From Strigops habroptila (Eukaryota > Chordata > Aves > Psittaciformes > Psittacidae): 64,000 nt of DNA. The DNA is taken from positions 80,240,923 through 80,304,922 of the forward strand of contig NC_044278.2 in the NCBI RefSeq assembly GCF_004027225.2, given 5' to 3'. The notes beneath the pieces were generated by a model. The model searched no databases, was not told where the DNA came from, and saw only the letters and a program-made list of their open reading frames with translations. Both the position numbers and the translations under genes were made by a program. Of this stretch, positions 8,916-21,359 are shown one piece after another. Numbering within the stretch: the stretch's first letter is position 1; every line of letters starts with the position of its first letter.

Positions 8916-11900
8916 CTACAAATGCAGAGAAACATGTCTTGAAAAGGAACATATGGAGTAACTTTGGAAACTTAATGTACTATTAGAAAGGCTGAATTAT
9001 GTAAATGTTTAGTACAGTTTGACTCTTCAGCTATCACTCCTGTTTAGTGCAGACCATTTGCTTGAAAAGTTTGTGGCTTAGTCACTTCAACCTTGAAGGG
9101 ACTGTAGAAGCCCAGTTTACCAAATTAAATTCAGTTTCATCCTTAATATGAAACAGCTTCATATATTTTTAATGTAAATAAATATCACAAATCTGATAAA
9201 TGAATTACGAAATACATAGAGAACAATAATGCTAGGAAAGTCAAACTAATGAATACTGTTTCCTGAGGCATTGTTTGTGGGTTTTGCATTTGCAGATGTG
9301 TGACAGGATGCAAATTTCAAAGCAAAGCTAATCTTGAGATGATCACGTGGTTCTCCACCTACATCCACAGCCCAGTGTGTGTGGATTTTCGGGTTTCTTA
9401 AAAAGGTCATGCTCCTTCTGAAACTTTTTCCTCAGTGGCTGAATAAACAGTTTATTTTCTAACCAGCTACCTAGTTTTACTGAACTTTTAATTAAAAAAT
9501 ACCTTTGAGATCTATAACTTTCTGTCAAATTTAACTAAAATGGGTGTAGGGTTTCAAGTTATTGGGAGGAACTCCTATGCACACTCAAGCACTGTATGAA
9601 CGTGGAAGCCTTATTTACGTTTGAAAACAACCTAAAATATCTTTGTCCAACAATGCTGATACTTAGTATGTTGAAGAACTATCAATACAAATTTAATATG
9701 ATTTGTGAGAATATAACTTCCTCACTGTATTAGAAAGTTGATGTTTATCTCATATTCAGTGACTATTGTCCAATATCCTCAGTTCTTTCTCCCACCTAAC
9801 TTTCATACCATCAACCTGTTTGAAGTGAGGGGGAATATTGTTAGAATCATAGAATCATAGAATCATAGAATAGTTAGGGTTGGAAAGGATCTTAAGATCA
9901 CCGAGTTCCAACCCACCTGTCATGGGCAGGGACACCACACACTAAACCATGTCACCCAAGACTCCGTCCAACCTGGCCTTGAACACTGCCAGGGATGGAG
10001 CATTCACAACTTCCTTGGGCAACCTGTTCCAGTGCCTCACCACCCTCACAGTAAAGAACTTCTTCTTTGTCATGATGTTTTAACTTTGCCCTTTAAAATG
10101 GAAGCCTAGAAGTTGAGCCCAAATAGAAAATCCATTTTTGAATTGTGATATTTGCCCCAAAGCTTCCCAGAGAAAGAACTTGAAAAACTAAATGTGCAAA
10201 ACCTTTGTCAATAACACCAATTAAACAACTAACTGAAGAAGAATACTGAGTTTCTTGGATTTTCCTTTAGAGACCTCCATGATTTTCTCCAAGAATTCCT
10301 CACTCCCTGAGCATCCACACAAAAGGAGTTTAACACCACCAGATTTTAGAAGATGTCACTATCTGGTGTTCAGTAAAGACATTTGACCATAAAGATTGTG
10401 TATAGACAGACCACACAGAAAACACATTCAGTCAGTATTAGATCATTTGTCAGAGCTGTGTTTCTGCTGTAATTTGTAAGAAAATGTAGTTCTTGGTTTT
10501 AATGTAAGAACTTCAGCTGTAGTGCTAACACGAAAAGATGACAAATAGCTACAGTGAGTGGAAGACCAAATCATAGTGAAGTAAAAAAAAAATCATTTTG
10601 GCTGACAATGGCCAAGACTGATTTTTTAAATACATTTTTCTCCTGAAAGCAAAACACTGCAGTACAAAGATAAAATTCAGTCTAAAAATGTATATCTGAC
10701 TGTAACCCAAACTGTTTCTGCTCTTATCTGTTGCAATTCATTGCAGATATGTCCATACTGAAAATAAAAGGACAGTGAACAAATTAAAGGATTGGACTCC
10801 TCATTCATGTTTGCCTCGTTGCAAATGTTCTCTGGCTCTGTATTGGACTGAGCTGCTAGAGAAGTGACAAACATGTAAGAAACATGGCTGTGATAGCACG
10901 GACGTGTGTTTCTGTCTCTTGGCCCTAATGCCAATGTTTGGCTTTCTTTTATGAGCAGTATAGATGCAAAGATGAGATTTGTGAGAATGTGCTGACAACA
11001 ACAGTAGATTAAGAACAAAAAGTCATCTATCCTTACTGCATGATTTCTGCATCAGTCTGTTCACTGCCAACTGACCTAGTTTTTCTCTTAAAAATATTTA
11101 TTAAAATCTGACTTTAAAGACTTCAAAAAATGAAGACATCCCAGCCTCACTTGAATAGCTCCAATGGTTCATTAAAATATCTATTAACATAGGCAAACTG
11201 AAAAGAATAAGGACCTCCATTGGTTTAAACAATAGCATTGTTTCATAGTGACTGTCAAGAACTGAGATAGTTGTAATTAGCAAACAAGACTATCTTAAGT
11301 GCATTTGCTCTAAATATTTACTGTTTTGAATACAATGATAACACCAGCAATGATTGGGATATAATAGGAACTTGGAGGAGCCTATACAGAAAAAAACCAC
11401 CAACTTTGCAACATTCAGCAATCAAGGATTTGAAAGAAAATCCAATAGCAAAAACTATACCTTCCCATTCTCATAAATATTTAGGTATTTTATATTTGGT
11501 ACAATCATCTGCATTGGGGGAAAAAAAAAAGTTAATTCTGGAAAGTAGGAAAATATGTGAGTTCAAGTATATGCATTCCAGAGATAAAACTCTACAGTGA
11601 TGGCAGCTAAAGGGGTGGAAATGACTCCAGCATGCCTTTCAAACTAATGGTTTTAGCAAAAGATGCTTTCAACTGTCTGCAATACATTTTAATCTGTGTT
11701 CTATTGTCAGGCATAACCTCCTCTGAGTCTTGAAGAAAAATTCTTCAATGACACAAACATAATAGAAGCATTTCTATATAATCAAGAAGTACTCAGTATA
11801 TATCCAACTATTACAATTAAACTTGTGTGTGCAATATTGGCTTTTTTCCAGTAACATTTTAGGAAAACTATTATCTCTTACCCAAAAATCACTTGGATTT

Positions 11901-12907
11901 CACAGAAATTATGGCTTTCTTAATTGCTTAGTGCAATTAGGGAAATCTCCTATAAAGGCCGTAGCCAAGGAACATATATTGTGTTTTATTTTCAAGAAAC
12001 ATCACAAGCAATTTGCTAATGCATGAGGCCTTGGGTTTGCTGATGAGTACTCATTTCTGGTATAATGCATTGCCTCCCAAGTTTCAATTAAAAAATTAAA
12101 TATAGATCTGATACAACAGTTCAGGTCACATGAGCAGAGGCAGATGGAGCTTATCCCCTTCTTATTTTGTCAATAAGAAGTTTACGTCCTTAGCATGATA
12201 GAGCCAAGCTGCTTCCCACCACGGCTGCACTCATTTTGCTGTATTTAGGTTTGGCATATCCCACCCAAATCAGGTCCTCATGTACCTCAAAACCTTTCAG
12301 TCTTTAAAAGTATTTTGCAGGTTCCAGGGAGATGGAAAATTTCATCACGTTTCCAGTTTGTTTCTGGCCGTTTCTCTGCACAGAAAGTGAACTCCAGCCC
12401 TCCTTAAGTTTTGTGCCTCAAAAGGAACAAAGAATCCTATCTGCCAGTGATTAAATAGCATTTCTCTCCCCTCCACCCATTCCAATTTTCCTTATTTTCT
12501 CCTAATTTTCCCTGAGTGAGACAATGGGATGATGCTAAGACCATCTGCCCATTGCCTTCCAAGCCGCCATGATCCTGTGGGATTTCCAAAGCAACCACAG
12601 GCCTTAGGGGAGGGAACCACCATCTTGCACTGCACTGCCTGGCTCCCCTGCTCCATCACACTACACTGCCCAGCGTGGTGCTTCAGCCTGAATCTCTGCC
12701 AGTGAAAGCTTACAAACACCACCGCTAGCTTTGTGGCTGAAACGGGTGCTGCTGTGAACCTGATAGCCAGCCTGTCACAGCTGAAGAGTGGTGGTGTGTC
12801 CTGTGAGGGAGCTGCACTATGGGCACGGCAATGCTTGGAAAGGAGGGAGGCCTTGCCTCAATCTCTAAGTACCCTAAAAGCAGAAAATAAAGGAGACTCA
12901 GTATTAC
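8916..12907 (-). other. SCEL intron 2
   Basis: About 4 kb between exons 2 and 3. It contains one short CR1 3' fragment (9843-10067), in the same orientation as the gene. The rest is AT-rich DNA in which I recognise nothing. Short frames at 10677-11018 and 12492-12722 have no family resemblance. Confidence 0.7.
9843..10067 (-). mobile_element. CR1 3' fragment, 5'-truncated
   Basis: On the plus strand it begins with the terminal repeat in antisense (AGAATCATAG three times), followed by TTGGAAAGGATCTTAAGATC, ACTAAACCATGTCACCCAAG and CAACCTGGCCTTGAACACTG, ending near CTTCTTCTTTG. This is the reverse complement of the last ~225 bases of the CR1 at the left edge, with only a few differences. The short length is the usual result of incomplete reverse transcription. 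It lies in SCEL intron 2, on the coding strand of the gene. Confidence 0.96.
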
Positions 12908-12981
12908 CGCTTTGGTTAGGAGACTCTTTTCGTATGCTGAAAGCTGACATTTTGTTCAGAGGGGTGTCCTTCTGTGGGAAT
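12908..12981 (-). CDS. SCEL: SCEL exon 2: start codon and first 14 residues
   Basis: On the minus strand an unusually good acceptor (a long T/C tract ending TTTTAG, just above 12981) opens a 74-base exon. After 31 bases of 5' UTR comes the ATG at 12950-12948. The encoded start is MSAFSIRKESPNQS, followed by one base (G) and a GTAATA donor at 12907-12902. As I recall it, mammalian sciellin begins MSNVTLRKMSP, giving the shared pattern MS....RK.SP. The leftover G joins the AT that opens the next exon to make GAT (Asp), so the frame runs into the unmistakable sciellin block. A second possible acceptor, CCACAG a few bases into the exon, would only shorten the UTR. The short peptide alone would be weak evidence; the splice signals, phase and neighbouring exon make it strong. 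Confidence 0.87.
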
Positions 12982-15944
12982 CTAAAAGAAAATATGAAAA
13001 AAAAAAGGAGAGTTGATGGTGAGATAAGGAATCAGCCACAGAGACAGTTTAAATTCATTTGCCACATTGATCACCTCCTTGTGCAAGTTTAGTCTGATGG
13101 TGGAATGACTTAGCACTAGCTGCCACCCGCTTTGAACTGAAACTTAGGCACAGTGGTGGCTTTTCTCTCCCTGGTGATGAGTGTGTGTGTCTCACTGCTC
13201 TGTTTTTCTGCCTGTCACACTGCCTCTCCCTCCTTTTCCTTGTCAGGAGCTCCTTCTCTGTGAACATGTGGGGTTGAAATAGCCTTCAGAGAGCAAGACA
13301 AAGTAATGAAGATTGGGGTGAGTTGATTAGCTTCGTGGGAAGATGGTATCAGCTTGTGGCTCCGAGCAGTCCCTCGAGCTCACATGGGCTCACACAGCTC
13401 CGCTGACAGGTCTCACAGCTTCAGTGGCCTGCAGCTAACACAGGGGTCCAGGACAGAGGTGGTTCTTCCGCACTGCAGCAGTTTTCAAGTCACTGACTTC
13501 TTCCCTTATCTCAGATCAGGTTAAAAACTGAGCCTCCAAGATGGGCTGATTTAAAAAAAAAATAAAATTAATAATTATTTGGGAATTGAGCCACTCAAGA
13601 TTTCATGCTATGCTTTGAAGCTGGATTTTCAACATCAGCTTTCCTAGAGAAAGCATCAAGCAGAACATAATGACAAAAAAATTCCCCCTTAAGTAAAAAA
13701 AACAAAACCAAAACCAATCCTAACATTAAAGAATGTGGACAAACTGACCCTCTTAGCAAATGGATTCCTTTCTGAAAAGCAGCATTTTCTAAGAAAACAA
13801 TGTTAAGCTGGAAAGCTCCCAACCAGCTCCACTGGTCAGGCAGCTAAAATTTATAGAAGCACTGGAAAACATATTTTGTGACAGAAGCAGTTATTAAAAG
13901 CGAGAAACAGTCCCAGTTCTCTCAATGACATAGTTGTCCTGCTTGTTTTGCAGATGTAGAGTGTATTGCTCACTCACCTAAAATAAAGTGGCTTGAGAGC
14001 CTGGAGCCTGTGGCTGTTTCTTTACTGATGGAAGGTGAAAAAGATGTTTAATTTTGGCAAAAGCTTAGCAAAAATACCAAAAGTAACACTGACAATAAAC
14101 CATATAAAACTATATTTTAGACACAATGAATTGCACTTAGAACAGATTTTTCTTTTCTATTGCCAGGCAATTGCTAAAAAAGCTTATGATTACAAAGCAA
14201 AGAAAGTAGGAAACCAATATCTGGATGTAAACAAATACAGATCTTTCTAGAAAGTAAATATATAAATACAAAAATAATGCTGAAGTCCAAAAGTCTGCAT
14301 ATACCTTACCTAATTGTGAAATTCCAGATGTTTGTGAGAGTTTAAAATTCTGGTATTTTGATTGGAAGGCTCTGACCACACTCTTTTCTTTTAAACTAAG
14401 TTGTTCGTATCAAGCATGCATTGGCTCAGTGTGTGCAGAAAACATGTGACTGCTGGATCTTGTTTCCACCAAATAAAAGCATGCTCAGGGCTACGGTGAG
14501 CCTTATTTATTTTGCAGTAGGTCATAAAATATCTTTCAAAGTGACTGATATAAGGTTTTAAGCAGATATGCTCCGCACTTCCTAGAAACCATTCAGGTTG
14601 GTTATCAAGCTATCAGTTTTAAACACTAACCAATCTTGCTATAAATTTTCCTGAAGTGTCACAAGATGATAGAGAGGATTCTGATTTATTTATATTTTCA
14701 GCTTAGCAACAGCTGGACATCTGATACTGGCTTTTATTTCAGTCAATCCCAGGATAATACGAAGCTTGACATTTCAGAACGTTTCACAAGCAGCAAGTGC
14801 TGGCACTTCTTTATCTAGAGAAGAAGCAGTAGTTTGTATAGAAGGAATCGTTTTCTAATAAAAACTTTTAAAGCCATTTTCCAAGGGAACTGAATCATAG
14901 AACTTTGAAAATGGAGCCGCCTTTTGTGGAAATTAAACCAAATGTCATTCTAAGGCTTAGAAAATCTTGTTAAAAATACACGTTTCACAATTTAAATATT
15001 TCGCACTATAAATGAGAGGAAGCTGCTATGTAGACTTCATCTTATACTATAGGCTTCCTTTCCACAGATTCATGATGGAAACAATTTCTCACAGAACTGG
15101 CAAGGAGGTATCATACACCTTTGTTAAAAATAAACAAGAGAGCCTCAGACATTTGTTCTGAAATATAAACTATCACCAAAGTAAAAAGTCCATACAATTT
15201 GAGGCTTGTCTTTAAAATCTACAGAATAACTACAAATGTATTAATGACACAATTCCTGCTTGTATCCATGCATGTCAAAAGAAAGTCCAGCAAGCATGTT
15301 TCTTTTATCCTCCATCATTTAATTAAAACTGTGTTTTGTCTCCTGTCCTGTATTAATTTTTTAAAATGTTTTTAGGGCAAAACAATATTTCTGCTGCACA
15401 TATGTACAGCATCCAGAATAAACTACTACCTAGCCTGCCAGTTTGAAAGTAGTATGCATAAATGAATATATGAAACAGGCACACTCCCTTCTACAGTCAG
15501 CATTGAAAATGTGCCAGGTATTCTGAAATTTTAGTCTTACATAATACTGCCATATTGTCCTCAAGGTTTACTTCTTGCTTCCAAACTTTCAAGTTGCATA
15601 TCAAAGATTAAACCATTCAAATTTAAAATGCAAATTAAAAAACTTTCCTACTTTAATCTCTAGCACAGACAATCAAGAATCATCAGAGTAAGATTTAAAT
15701 TTCAGGATCTTGAAATGAAAAGAATCTTGCATAAAGAGGAAGAATACAATTCATCAAAGCATTTTTTTCCTTGGTCTTCACTGTTGTGAATTAAGCGTGT
15801 GTATCTGTGTATGTGGAAAGGGGAATGGACAGAAGATGTGAGGATCACATTTGTTTGAAAACTTCACCTCATAAAGATCTGGAACCATCACATTATTCAA
15901 AGAGGTCAATGAACTGCTTATGTTCAGCCCAACGTTCAAAGGAG

Positions 15945-15985
15945 ATTAAAAAAAAAAAAAAACAAAAACCAAAAAAAAACCAAAG
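15945..15985. repeat. A-rich simple sequence
   Basis: A run of about 14 A is followed by CAAAAACC and further A runs. No mobile element recognised next to it. Confidence 0.85.
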
Positions 15986-18900
15986 AAGTTTTGAACTTTG
16001 TAAATGAAATTGCAAGAAAGAGAAGTTATAGGCTTCTATAGTATACTACAGTAGTAAATTATGTTCAGGCATTCTTAATAAGATCTCAACCACTGAAGCA
16101 AAACAACTCAGCTGGAATGCAAAACAAAACAAAGAGGAATGCAGCTCCAGTATAATTTGAATTTAAAAACAGCATTGGGAAACTTTAAAAGAAAATTAAA
16201 ACTGCCCCGGCCAGTCCAATGAGCAGTTCCCCAGAAGTTTTAAGACATGACAGTCCTGGATTCAGACCTACCCCCATATTTGGGAAATCCAAATTCAGTC
16301 CCAAAGAAATCCAGAAAAATCTTCAGACATGACTTCAGGGAAGGTCAAATGCCCCTCCAAGCTGTTAGCTAGCTATTCAGAAAGCAGCACAGGTCTCCAA
16401 TTCTGGTTTTACCACAAATAACCATATTCACACTTCTGTATCTCCTTTCCACATCCTGCAGTGACTGACCAGCAGAAGACCTCAGGCCTGTCTTAAATTC
16501 TCAAAGCTAGACCTACTAGTTTTCAGCTGGCCTGCACACACCCATCCTTCCAACACAGAATCCTCTTGCCTTCCTTCTTGTGTTCTTGGCTGTAGCTTCC
16601 TACATAATTAGGTTTTGCATATATGCATTGCTGTATTTAAAAAAATACATAAGAATAACACAAACATTTCCTGTAAGAATCATGTTCTCCACATCAGACT
16701 GAACTAGTTACAGCCAAAAAAAGTCTTTGTTCTTTGATTTCTAGCTATGACAGTGATTAAAACCTTATTTATAAATATTCAGTTTATATTTATTTTGCTT
16801 TTAATAATATTTGTTTCCAGAGCTTAGAGGTACCTCATATTATCACATTCTATAAAAAGTAACTCAACACGTGAGTAGTGAGGGAGTGTCAAGGGAGGTG
16901 AACCTTCTTCTCTTAAAAGTCAAAGCATTCGTTTTTATACTGAAGGTTTTCATATAAAACATTTTCAAATGTGAATGCCTAAAATACCAAACTTCCCTAT
17001 TAATGAACTGGGTGACACAAAAAGTTGCAGATGAACAAGTAGTTTTAAACAAAAAGGTTTCAGAATTTTCCTGTCTTCCATCTTCTCATGCTGCATTGCT
17101 AAAGCAGCCTGCATGGTAGAGAAGATACTGAGTTTGGCATGTCCACATAAAATGCCAGCAGGTGTCTTATACATGGCTCTACACAGCCACAGCTTGCTGA
17201 CTGCTTTTCAACAGTAGCTAATATCTGCCATATGAGAAAGCAAATTTATTTTCCACCAAAATTTAATATTTTTAAGGGCTGTTCTGCTCAGAAGTAAGCT
17301 GGACATTCAGTATCTTGTGAGTAATCAGAGCTTAAAATTTTAAAATTGTCCCATTGCAAATCTAATAAAACATCAGGAAATTAATTTTGCACATCCTTTG
17401 TTTTTTAACCCATTTGCTTATTTTTACTGTGATCCAGGAGAAATTTTGGATGGAATAACTATTGGTGAACAAATAAAATGAAGGCTTACTTCAGCTTTAC
17501 TGTTTGTTTGTTGGTTTGGGGTTTTCTTTCCCCCATTGTAACAGTTAATATTAAATCTATACTACATAGCTTGTTTTAATTTATATGAGATGAATGTGGA
17601 GAATAGGACATTTGAAAAAAAACCCCACATTTGATCTTAGTTAATCACAGTTGTGAAGTACACTAGAGTATTTCCTTGCCTTTAGTTAACAACTTTCATG
17701 TCAGGTCAGCAAATTTTGTTATTTTCTCCATCATTTTTCTTGAATATAGTAAGATGTGTGAGCAAGCAAATGATTAAAGTCATTCTGACTTGATACAGGA
17801 TAAAGATCTCCAAGCCTTAGAAATAAGGCACTGGGGAGACACATCATTACAGTTGTCCGTCTAGATAGGCACCCGTAAGACTGTGAGGTGAAATCTTCCT
17901 GGTTTGGAAGTCAATACCAATTTTGCTGTTCTCTACATCTGTCATTTCTCCCCTCAAATATCAAAAGTGCTGTGACTGGGCTACCTATAGTTCAGCTCAA
18001 ATAAGAATTCATATTTCTAAATGTGGCTGTACCTGTTGATTGCAGATAAAGGCTGTTTTCCAAATCACAATCACAGCTAGAGCCAGCCAAGGCTGTACCA
18101 TCCTTCATACTTCCCAACTTACTATTTCAGTCATATGATCTCCTCAATATCCTTGAAGTCCCAGTCTGTTAGGTGCGGATTTGTATGTATAAATGGGTCT
18201 GTACTTTTTTCCCTACAAAATTGTCACCAGTATCCACTGCTGTCACTCAAGACTGTAGGCCAGGACATGAAATAGAAAGAACAATGGTGTTGCTAACTCA
18301 GCCTAGTACCAAGTATGTACTCAGAGCTTAACAAAAACCCACTTGAGTATAATTTATATGCTTCAAAATTATAAGTAACATTATTCTCTTTATTTGGTAA
18401 TTAGCCTTTTTGTCCTTTTGCTGAAAACTACAGGTAAAAATGACTACATTTATTTTACAACAAGAACAACAAAATTTAAAGAACAACAAAAATGTGTTCC
18501 TAGAATGATTTTTTAATTTTTTTCCAGGAGTTACATGTCAGAGCAGTGGCCATATAATACATTTGTAAACTTCTGGAAATAATGTATTGTGTTTAAATAA
18601 GAACTTTACAGTTTAGGCCACAGAATTAATAACAACTCTCACAGAGAACAGAAATAACGTGTATGTGAGTAAAAGAGAAAACAGGCAAGATTAGAACAGG
18701 CAAGGTAGGACTAGAGAACACATGAACGTATGGCAGAGATCATCTATTTGTAGCTGAAAGAGCTCTCAAAACTGGTTTTTCAGGACGTGGGCGGAGGAGA
18801 TTCTGTTTTGAAAGAAATTAAGCTTTGGTACTGTCATTAAACATAAAATCAGCTGCTAAGTCAAAACCGAAATTTGTATGTGTTTTCAAATTAGTAATAT

Positions 18901-19061
18901 ATGATCAGTTTAAATTGATTCTTTTTTTTTAATAGAGTGTAGAAGGGGGGTGATAATTTTAATAGGTGTTTTTTTTTTTGTCCAACTCTTTCCTTTCACT
19001 TTTCTAGATTTTTAGTAAAGAACCCTTCCTGCTTATAAATGAGTTCAATTCATGTATAGGT

Positions 19062-19211
19062 ATTTCATTTTTTCAAAGCAGAGTGGGTACTTTTGCTGCA
19101 TCTTTTGCTAAGGTGGAAAAGAAAAAAAACTGTTGCATTTCATTTTTTCAAAGCAGAGTGGGTACTTTTGCTGCATCTTTTGCTAAGGTGGAAAAGAAAA
19201 AAAACTGTTGC
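19062..19211. repeat. Perfect tandem duplication, 2 x 75 bp
   Basis: Copy 1 (19062-19136) and copy 2 (19137-19211) are identical base for base by eye, including an A8 run near the end of each, and a few bases of a third copy (ATTT) follow. Each unit starts ATTTCATTTTTTCAAAGCAG and ends ACTGTTGC. The lack of any difference points to a recent event, or to an assembly artefact. Confidence 0.95.
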
Positions 19212-19674
19212 ATTTTTTTTTTCTAAATTATATATATGAAGCAAATTCAAGTAAATGAGGTTTTAATGCTTTGTAGTTTTAGATAAAAATTCTAAAGAAA
19301 GAATAAAGAAAAAACAAAACTAAGGAGAGCACAAAAATTACATTAAAACAGCCATTTGTGAAAAGTGGTCTGAAAAGTGAGCTTGTCATCAGACAAATAG
19401 CATTAGAATAAAATATAATTAGCAATATAATGTAAATAATGAAGTAATTAAGATAATATGGCCAAGAGAAGATGTCAAAAAGGCCCAGGGAATCTGAACA
19501 CCCAAAATGAAAGACTTTAAGAGCTGAATTTTCACAGACAAGTTCTCCACACTTCTTGAAAATAAGATCCTCTGAAACAGGATCATAAATTGGACACTAA
19601 GAAATCACAGAACACCTGAAATTGTAGGACTTTCCATACATGGAATATAAACCCAGAAAAGTAAATGTCCTTAC

Positions 19675-19800
19675 CTAGAAGTTGGTGTCCTAGCGTGACT
19701 CAGTGTGCTAAGTCAACCTGGAGATACCTGTAAGTGAGGTACAATCACGGCAGACAGAGAACTGAACTGTCCTTCCCCATCCAGCTGTCTGAAAAGTCAA
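19675..19800 (-). promoter_or_regulatory. Candidate SCEL non-coding exon 1 / promoter with two AP-1 sites
   Basis: Upstream of the start-codon exon, the minus strand has a good donor, AACTTCTAG|GTAAGG (exon edge 19675). In the 150 bases before it lie two perfect AP-1 consensus sites, TGACTCA at 19696-19702 and TGAGTCA at 19821-19827, plus a TGACTTAGCA half-site for Maf/AP-1 factors between the first site and about 19715. Known: AP-1 drives many epidermal differentiation genes, and SCEL in mammals has a non-coding first exon. I infer that this is the first exon and proximal promoter. It could also be an internal 5' UTR exon of 53 bases (19675-19727), because TTACAG just above 19727 could act as an acceptor. 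No clear TATA box; an AT-rich TTAAAT lies next to the outer AP-1 site. Confidence 0.4.
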
Positions 19801-21338
19801 GAGATTTCTCCTTCAGAGGCTGAGTCATTTAAGGAGGAGGTAGGAGGTGTGGAAAAGGGTGGCACCTTGTAGAAATACCAGATCAATTAAAAGTACAGGT
19901 GAGTTGTTAGACTTCTGTTCTTGCTGTACTTTTCAAGTGCAGTAGGGCTGGGTTTCACAAAATTAAATGCTTTCAGACCTTGAAACAAAAAACCAAGCAA
20001 TTATAATTTGGAAAAATATGCTGCAGTCATTTGGATTTTCCACAGAAATGTACATTGCAGAGTTGCAGGGCTGACTCTTAGCTAGAGGGTTTCGGGTATT
20101 TATGCAGGTGAACATGAAGAAACACCATATTTCATCAAAGGAAAATTCTGCAGAAGTGTTACACACACTGGAATCCAATATGAATGAAGCATTTGCACTG
20201 TTTGAGTACGTGGGCAGAGACAAAAGATCTGGGGAGGGAAACCCTCCCACATGAGATGTTGTTGCAAGTCTCTCTTATCTGTGCACATCTGCATTCTCCT
20301 TCACCACAGCCAGTTACAAACAGAAAAGGGAGAAGAGACTGCCTTCCCTTTTCTTTCCTTTCTTTAAAATGACTACAACACATTTCTCTGTAGGCTAACA
20401 AGCACCTTACTGTTAATAAACACAACAGCATGGAATCAATAACTTCCTTATAGGAATGCTGTATACGACCCTATGGTTCTGTTTAACATACAGTCCATTT
20501 AATGTATTTTATACAAGCCCACACTTATTTTGTATCTGTGTTTATTTTGTAATTAAATATGTGAGATGTCATTATGCAAGATGCTGGATAACCCTTAGTC
20601 CTATTGTCTTTTGTGGAAGCTAAGAATTTCTTTCAACGCAAAAAAAAGAAAACTGACACAAGTTAACTTAGTGTCTCTTTAGCCATGTTTCTAGTCCTTG
20701 CTTTTGCTGATGGTTACATCTTCATAGGCTTGGTACTTAATAGCATGAAGTTGTCTAAACATTGGTTATATCTGATGAAATAGAGCTGATGAAGCAGAGC
20801 AGCAGGCAAGACAATACCAATTATAAACTACTAATTACCACACGTTTCAGAATTAATACAAGTAAGCAAACATTTCTTAACTTCGTACATCTTACTTCTG
20901 TGTTTCCGAAAGTGAAAAATACCTATAGCAGTCGTGGCATGTTCAGGTACACTGTTTTATATGGTTATCTTTTGATGATCAAGAAGAAAATGTTGTGAAT
21001 GCATCTTTTTACAGACATACTACAATTTTACAATTGTGACACACATGCCTCGCAAATGAAACAGATGTCTTTCCTCATAAGAAATGCACTGTGGGAATTA
21101 GCTTAATTTAATTGCTTAGCCTATTTCAGAATTTGAATTGTGTCTCCCTTATTCCCCAGTTGAAGCACAGACAGTATTCTGGACACAGATTTTTCAGCAG
21201 TGTCAAAAAAGCAATGCGGAAAATAGAAGCGAGTATGTGCCTCTGTATTGACAACTAGTGATTTCTAATCAAAGGATGTAATTTACCCTATCACCACATT
21301 CGGCCATGCTTTACTATTGATTTGTCAGAGTTGAAGGA

Positions 21339-21359
21339 TTTTTTTTTTTTTTTTTTTTT
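21339..21359. repeat. Poly(T) run, 21 bases
   Basis: Uninterrupted T21 followed by AGTTCAACC. No gene body or mobile element recognised on either side. Confidence 0.95.

Larger units (their letters stand above)
12982..19674 (-). other. SCEL intron 1 (if the candidate exon 1 is correct)
   Basis: About 6.7 kb without a coding exon. Contents recognised: A-rich simple sequence at 15945-15985 and a perfect 75-base tandem duplication at 19062-19211. No CR1 or LTR was recognised here, which is sparse compared with the left 10 kb. Confidence 0.55.
1..19830 (-). other. SCEL: SCEL (sciellin) gene, 5' part, running off the left edge
   Basis: Gene-level entry. Four coding exons on the minus strand (12908-12981, 8798-8915, 8087-8149, 7720-7788) join in frame, each bounded by AG acceptors and GT donors. 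They encode the start codon, the conserved sciellin N-terminal block and the first two sciellin-type repeats. Intron sizes are about 6.7 kb (intron 1, if the candidate exon 1 is right), 3.9 kb, 648 bp and 298 bp. Known of the family: sciellin is a precursor of the cornified envelope, cross-linked by transglutaminases, with a basic N terminus, a run of ~20-residue repeats usually one per exon, and a C-terminal LIM domain. The later repeats and the LIM domain are not in this window. The left part of the intron carries the large CR1. The right boundary at 19830 is an estimate based on the candidate promoter. Confidence 0.88.
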
